A stretch of DNA of 64,000 nucleotides from contig NZ_JASERT010000003.1 in assembly GCF_030027245.1 (NCBI RefSeq), forward strand, positions 62,001 to 126,000. Reading direction: 5' to 3'. Positions within the stretch are counted from its first letter, which is position 1, and each line of letters opens with the position of its first letter. This document shows, piece by piece, positions 62,064-64,000 of the stretch. The DNA is from Asticcacaulis sp. EMRT-3. GTDB taxonomy: Bacteria > Pseudomonadota > Alphaproteobacteria > Caulobacterales > Caulobacteraceae. The translations under genes were made by a program, and so were the position numbers. The notes under the pieces were generated by a model that was not told where the DNA came from, searched no databases, and saw only the letters and a list, made by a program, of their open reading frames with translations.

Positions 62064-62100
62064 TGGACACCTTGAAGTAACTACAAGGTCAAGCGAGAAC
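62064..62100 (-). promoter_or_regulatory. MerR-type promoter/operator for the P-type ATPase
   Basis: A dyad with arms ACCTTG and CAAGGT (62069-62089) lies in the divergent gap. On the minus strand TTGACC serves as -35, overlapped by the dyad, and the next -10-like hexamer (TCCAAT) is 19 bp away. This stretched spacing is the hallmark of MerR-activated promoters. Confidence 0.85.
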
Positions 62101-62112
62101 TCGGAGCCTTTG

Positions 62113-62544
62113 ATGAAAATCGGCGAACTGGCGATGTCGGCCAATTGCACCACGGAAACCATCCGGTTTTACGAGAAGGCGGGCCTGCTTCCGAAGGCCG
62201 ACCGCACCGATGGCAACTACCGCGACTATGGCGGCGAACACCTGAAGCGCCTTCGCTTTATTCGGAATTGCCGCGCGCTGGATATGACCCACGAGGAAAT
62301 CCGCGCCCTCCTGTCGACGATGGATGGACCGTCGGATGGATGTGACTCGGTCGTGACCCTGCTGGACGATCATATCGGCCATGTCGAAGTACGGATCAAA
62401 GAGCTGCAACTGCTCCAAGAGCAGTTGGTGGACCTGCGCCAAAAGTGCCGGACGGAGGCTTCCGGCGAAACCTGCGGCATCCTGGTGGGACTGGAGACCA
62501 TGCAGCCCGACGCCGCCAGCGACCGGCATACACACCTCGGATAG
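62113..62544 (+). CDS. CadR/PbrR-like MerR-family regulator
   Basis: A 143-aa MerR protein. The winged helix opens MKIGELAMSANCTTETIRFY; the dimerisation helix and the metal-binding cysteines C77, C112 and C121 fit CadR/PbrR (Cd, Pb, also Zn). The C-terminal HTHLG tail could add ligands. GGAG is 6 nt before the ATG. It is divergent from the P-type ATPase it should activate. Confidence 0.92.
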   Translation: MKIGELAMSANCTTETIRFYEKAGLLPKADRTDGNYRDYGGEHLKRLRFIRNCRALDMTHEEIRALLSTMDGPSDGCDSVVTLLDDHIGHVEVRIKELQLLQEQLVDLRQKCRTEASGETCGILVGLETMQPDAASDRHTHLG

Positions 62545-62566
62545 ATGTGAGAGCTTTGGCAAGGCG

Positions 62567-62992
62567 CTAGACCGCCCCGTCTATCGGCTGGCCAGTCATT
62601 TTCGAACAGATGTCCGCGACACGGCGGACGTGGTCTGCCGCTTTCACGCCATAGCGCCGGGTCTTTTCAGCAATAAGCCCTCGGCAATCCTCGGCAAAAC
62701 CGGCCTTAGTCGTATCAGTGGCGGTTCGCATCTGTCGGCACAGAGCGGTCATCCTTCGGACTTCTGGTCCCTGGCTATTCGCCATCTGGCTACGTTGACG
62801 GGCCCCCGCGTTTTTATAGGCGGCAGAATTATAGGTCGGCCATGCCGCCTCGCGATAGCAGGTATAGGCCAGCAAGGTCCTCGCCTCCTTGTCGGACTTC
62901 CCCACCAGGCGCTGGTCGAGAGATTGTTCCGGCACGGAAACACATCCGGTGAGGAAGCTTGCGAGGCCCAGGATAACAAGGACACGCTTCAT
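62567..62992 (-). CDS. small lipoprotein
   Basis: A 141-aa lipoprotein: signal peptide RVLVILGLASFLTGC (lipobox LTGC) and a basic helical mature part with four further cysteines. Not recognised by family. It is coupled to the DUF190 gene upstream (ATGA-type overlap at 62989-62992) and so belongs to the czc-like cluster; perhaps a periplasmic metal-binding accessory. Confidence 0.75.
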   Translation of the reverse strand: MKRVLVILGLASFLTGCVSVPEQSLDQRLVGKSDKEARTLLAYTCYREAAWPTYNSAAYKNAGARQRSQMANSQGPEVRRMTALCRQMRTATDTTKAGFAEDCRGLIAEKTRRYGVKAADHVRRVADICSKMTGQPIDGAV

Positions 62993-63315
62993 GGCGCTAC
63001 CCCCTCTGATTTCAGCACTTCCACCGCCTCAAGCGTGATCAGCCCGACGCCGGGAATGTCGTCGATCGAGGCAACGAAGTCTCGCAAACGCGCCTCTTCA
63101 TCGACGATTTCGATGACGAGCGACTGGTCATCTTCGAGGATATGCCGGCGCCGCAAGTGGGCGGATCGGCCAAAGCCGACGAGGGCCTGGAGGATCGTGG
63201 CGCCGGCAAGCTTGGCATCGCGAGCACGGGTGGCGATCACCGCGAAGACCTTGTTGTCGCCGAAATACGCACTTTCACTGGTATAGATTCTGAGAAGTTT
63301 CATGGTCTGGCTCAT
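62989..63315 (-). CDS. DUF190-family protein
   Basis: A 108-aa soluble protein: MKLLRIYTSESAYFGDNKVF, then LAGATILQALVGFGRSAHLR and DFVASIDDIPGVGLITLEAV, the DUF190 pattern related to PII-like signalling proteins. DUF190 genes often accompany RND metal pumps. An ATG with AAGG upstream is used; the frame extends further 5' through the hairpin. It follows the CzcA gene after 64 bp. Confidence 0.88.
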   Translation of the reverse strand: MSQTMKLLRIYTSESAYFGDNKVFAVIATRARDAKLAGATILQALVGFGRSAHLRRRHILEDDQSLVIEIVDEEARLRDFVASIDDIPGVGLITLEAVEVLKSEGVAP

Positions 63316-63340
63316 GGCCTTACCTTTCAAAATGGAGGGA

Positions 63341-63376
63341 CCCCATCCCGACGTTTGGCGTCGGGATGGGGTTTTT
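63341..63376 (+). terminator. hairpin between czcA and the DUF190 gene
   Basis: CCCCATCCCGACG-TTTGG-CGTCGGGATGGGG, a perfect 13-bp stem, followed by TTTTT on the plus strand. Both flanking genes lie on the minus strand, for which the run would be A5 before the stem, so it would not end their transcript. It may block antisense transcription into czcA, or act as an RNA processing or stability element. Confidence 0.7.
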
Positions 63377-63379
63377 CGG

Positions 63380-64000
63380 TTACTCTGCGGGACGCTCATT
63401 GACGGGCATCACCTGACGGCGCTTGTTCATGCGCTCACCCAAGCCCAGGACCACTTGCGTGATGGCAGGCAGGACAAGCAGCGTCAGGGCCGTGGCCGTG
63501 ACCAGGCCGCCGATGACGACGACCGCCAAGGGCTTTTGCACCTCGGCGCCGGTGCCTGTGCCAAGCGCCATTGGGATAAAGCCAATCGCCGGAACCAGTC
63601 CCGTCATGATGACCGGCCGAACCCGCTCGATCATGCCTTCGGTGATGGCCTTGCTGAGTTCCATCCCGGCCTCGATGCGCTGTCGGATGCTGGTCATGAC
63701 GACGAGCCCGTTCAGTACGGCGACACCGGACAGGCAGATAAAGCCGACTGCCGCTGAAACGGAGAAGGCGATCCCGGTCATGGCGAGCGTGAAGACCCCA
63801 CCAGCCAGCGCAAGAGGCACGGCCGTGAAGACGGAAATGGCACGTCCGAAGCCGCCCAGAGCCATGAAGAGAAGGCCGAAGATGGCGAGGAAGCAGATCG
63901 GTACGACGATGGCCAGTCTGTCCGAGGCCGCCTTCAGGTTCTGGAATTGACCGCCCCACTCCAGGAAAGACCCTGTCGGGAGGGCGACGGCTTCGACCTT
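63380..64000 (-). CDS. CzcA/CusA-type heavy-metal RND transporter (3' part)
   Basis: C-terminal 206 residues of an RND pump; the window ends inside the gene. It contains LPTGSFLEWGGQFQNLKAAS, VPICFLAIFGLLFMALGGFG, then LAMTGIAFSVSAAVGFICLS and ITEGMIERVRPVIMTGLVPA, as in metal-exporting RND proteins. Such pumps export Co, Zn, Cd, Ni or Cu/Ag out of the periplasm or cytosol. The N-terminal part and the other pump subunits would lie beyond the right edge. Confidence 0.93.
   Translation of the reverse strand, partial: KVEAVALPTGSFLEWGGQFQNLKAASDRLAIVVPICFLAIFGLLFMALGGFGRAISVFTAVPLALAGGVFTLAMTGIAFSVSAAVGFICLSGVAVLNGLVVMTSIRQRIEAGMELSKAITEGMIERVRPVIMTGLVPAIGFIPMALGTGTGAEVQKPLAVVVIGGLVTATALTLLVLPAITQVVLGLGERMNKRRQVMPVNERPAE

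Noticed and set aside
60320..62080. A 586-codon open frame on the plus strand opposite the P-type ATPase
   Set aside because: It is the antisense shadow of a clear ATPase with all catalytic motifs; its translation is histidine- and arginine-rich without domains and has no ribosome binding site.
1..64000. tRNA or rRNA genes
   Set aside because: No cloverleaf-like segments or rRNA signatures were noticed in the gaps; a dedicated scan was not possible.

Overview
The window reads as part of a large self-transmissible plasmid of an alphaproteobacterium, probably Caulobacterales (Asticcacaulis- or Brevundimonas-like) or Sphingomonadales. The grounds are a RepA-type initiator with iterons, two partition loci, a complete VirB/VirD4 secretion system with relaxase, an SOS-controlled imuA-imuB-dnaE2 cassette behind an alphaproteobacterial LexA box (GAAC-N7-GAAC), a Ros/MucR regulator, and blocks of toxin-antitoxin and metal-resistance genes. 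The genus is inferred. No rRNA, tRNA or CRISPR array was seen.

Layout. 0.2-1.1 kb: a LysR regulator. 1.1-16.9 kb: one unbroken minus-strand run, virB1-B2-B3-B4-X-B6-B5-B8-B9-B10-B11-virD4, then an OmpA-like lipoprotein, an LPD7 protein, a MobC-like protein and the relaxase, mostly with overlapping stop and start codons. X is an unrecognised 113-aa secreted protein that shares a motif with the C terminus of VirB5. 16.9-23.3 kb: replication and partition. A small ParA with a 108-aa partner lies behind AT-rich palindromes; about ten iterons precede repA; a second ParA-ParB pair follows. A C-terminal fragment of another RepA and a decayed ribbon-helix-helix reading frame suggest that the region was assembled from more than one replicon.

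23.3-37.9 kb: a plus-strand mobile-element backbone (DUF736, ArdC antirestriction, a large ParB-like protein, two small proteins, a 1443-aa methyltransferase/strawberry-notch helicase, a Toprim protein and a DUF2493 protein), interrupted by two unrelated-orientation AAA/DUF4143 ATPases. Several of these genes carry a strong hairpin just before the ribosome binding site. 37.9-47.5 kb: stabilisation and regulation (Xre-RES and HipBA toxin-antitoxin pairs with visible operators, an XRE regulator, a Ros-like protein, a pRiA4b ORF-3 protein, an S41 peptidase bounded by 97-bp inverted repeats, and a Fic enzyme).

47.5-53.9 kb: DNA damage response (SRAP/HMCES-type protein; LexA box; imuA, imuB, dnaE2), then an orphan double-receiver protein and a WGR protein. 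55.7-64.0 kb: metal homeostasis (CDF, RcnA-like and RcnR-like genes with a G-tract operator; an EamA transporter; a ZIP transporter; a Zn/Cd/Pb P-type ATPase divergent from a CadR-like MerR regulator with a classical 19-bp-spacer promoter; a lipoprotein; a DUF190 protein; and the 3' end of a CzcA-type RND pump cut by the window edge).

A 16-bp perfect palindrome (CTTAGTCATGACTAAG) occurs three times, plus one near-copy, scattered over 37 kb, with one copy inside parB. It is a good candidate for a ParB/KorB-type binding site.
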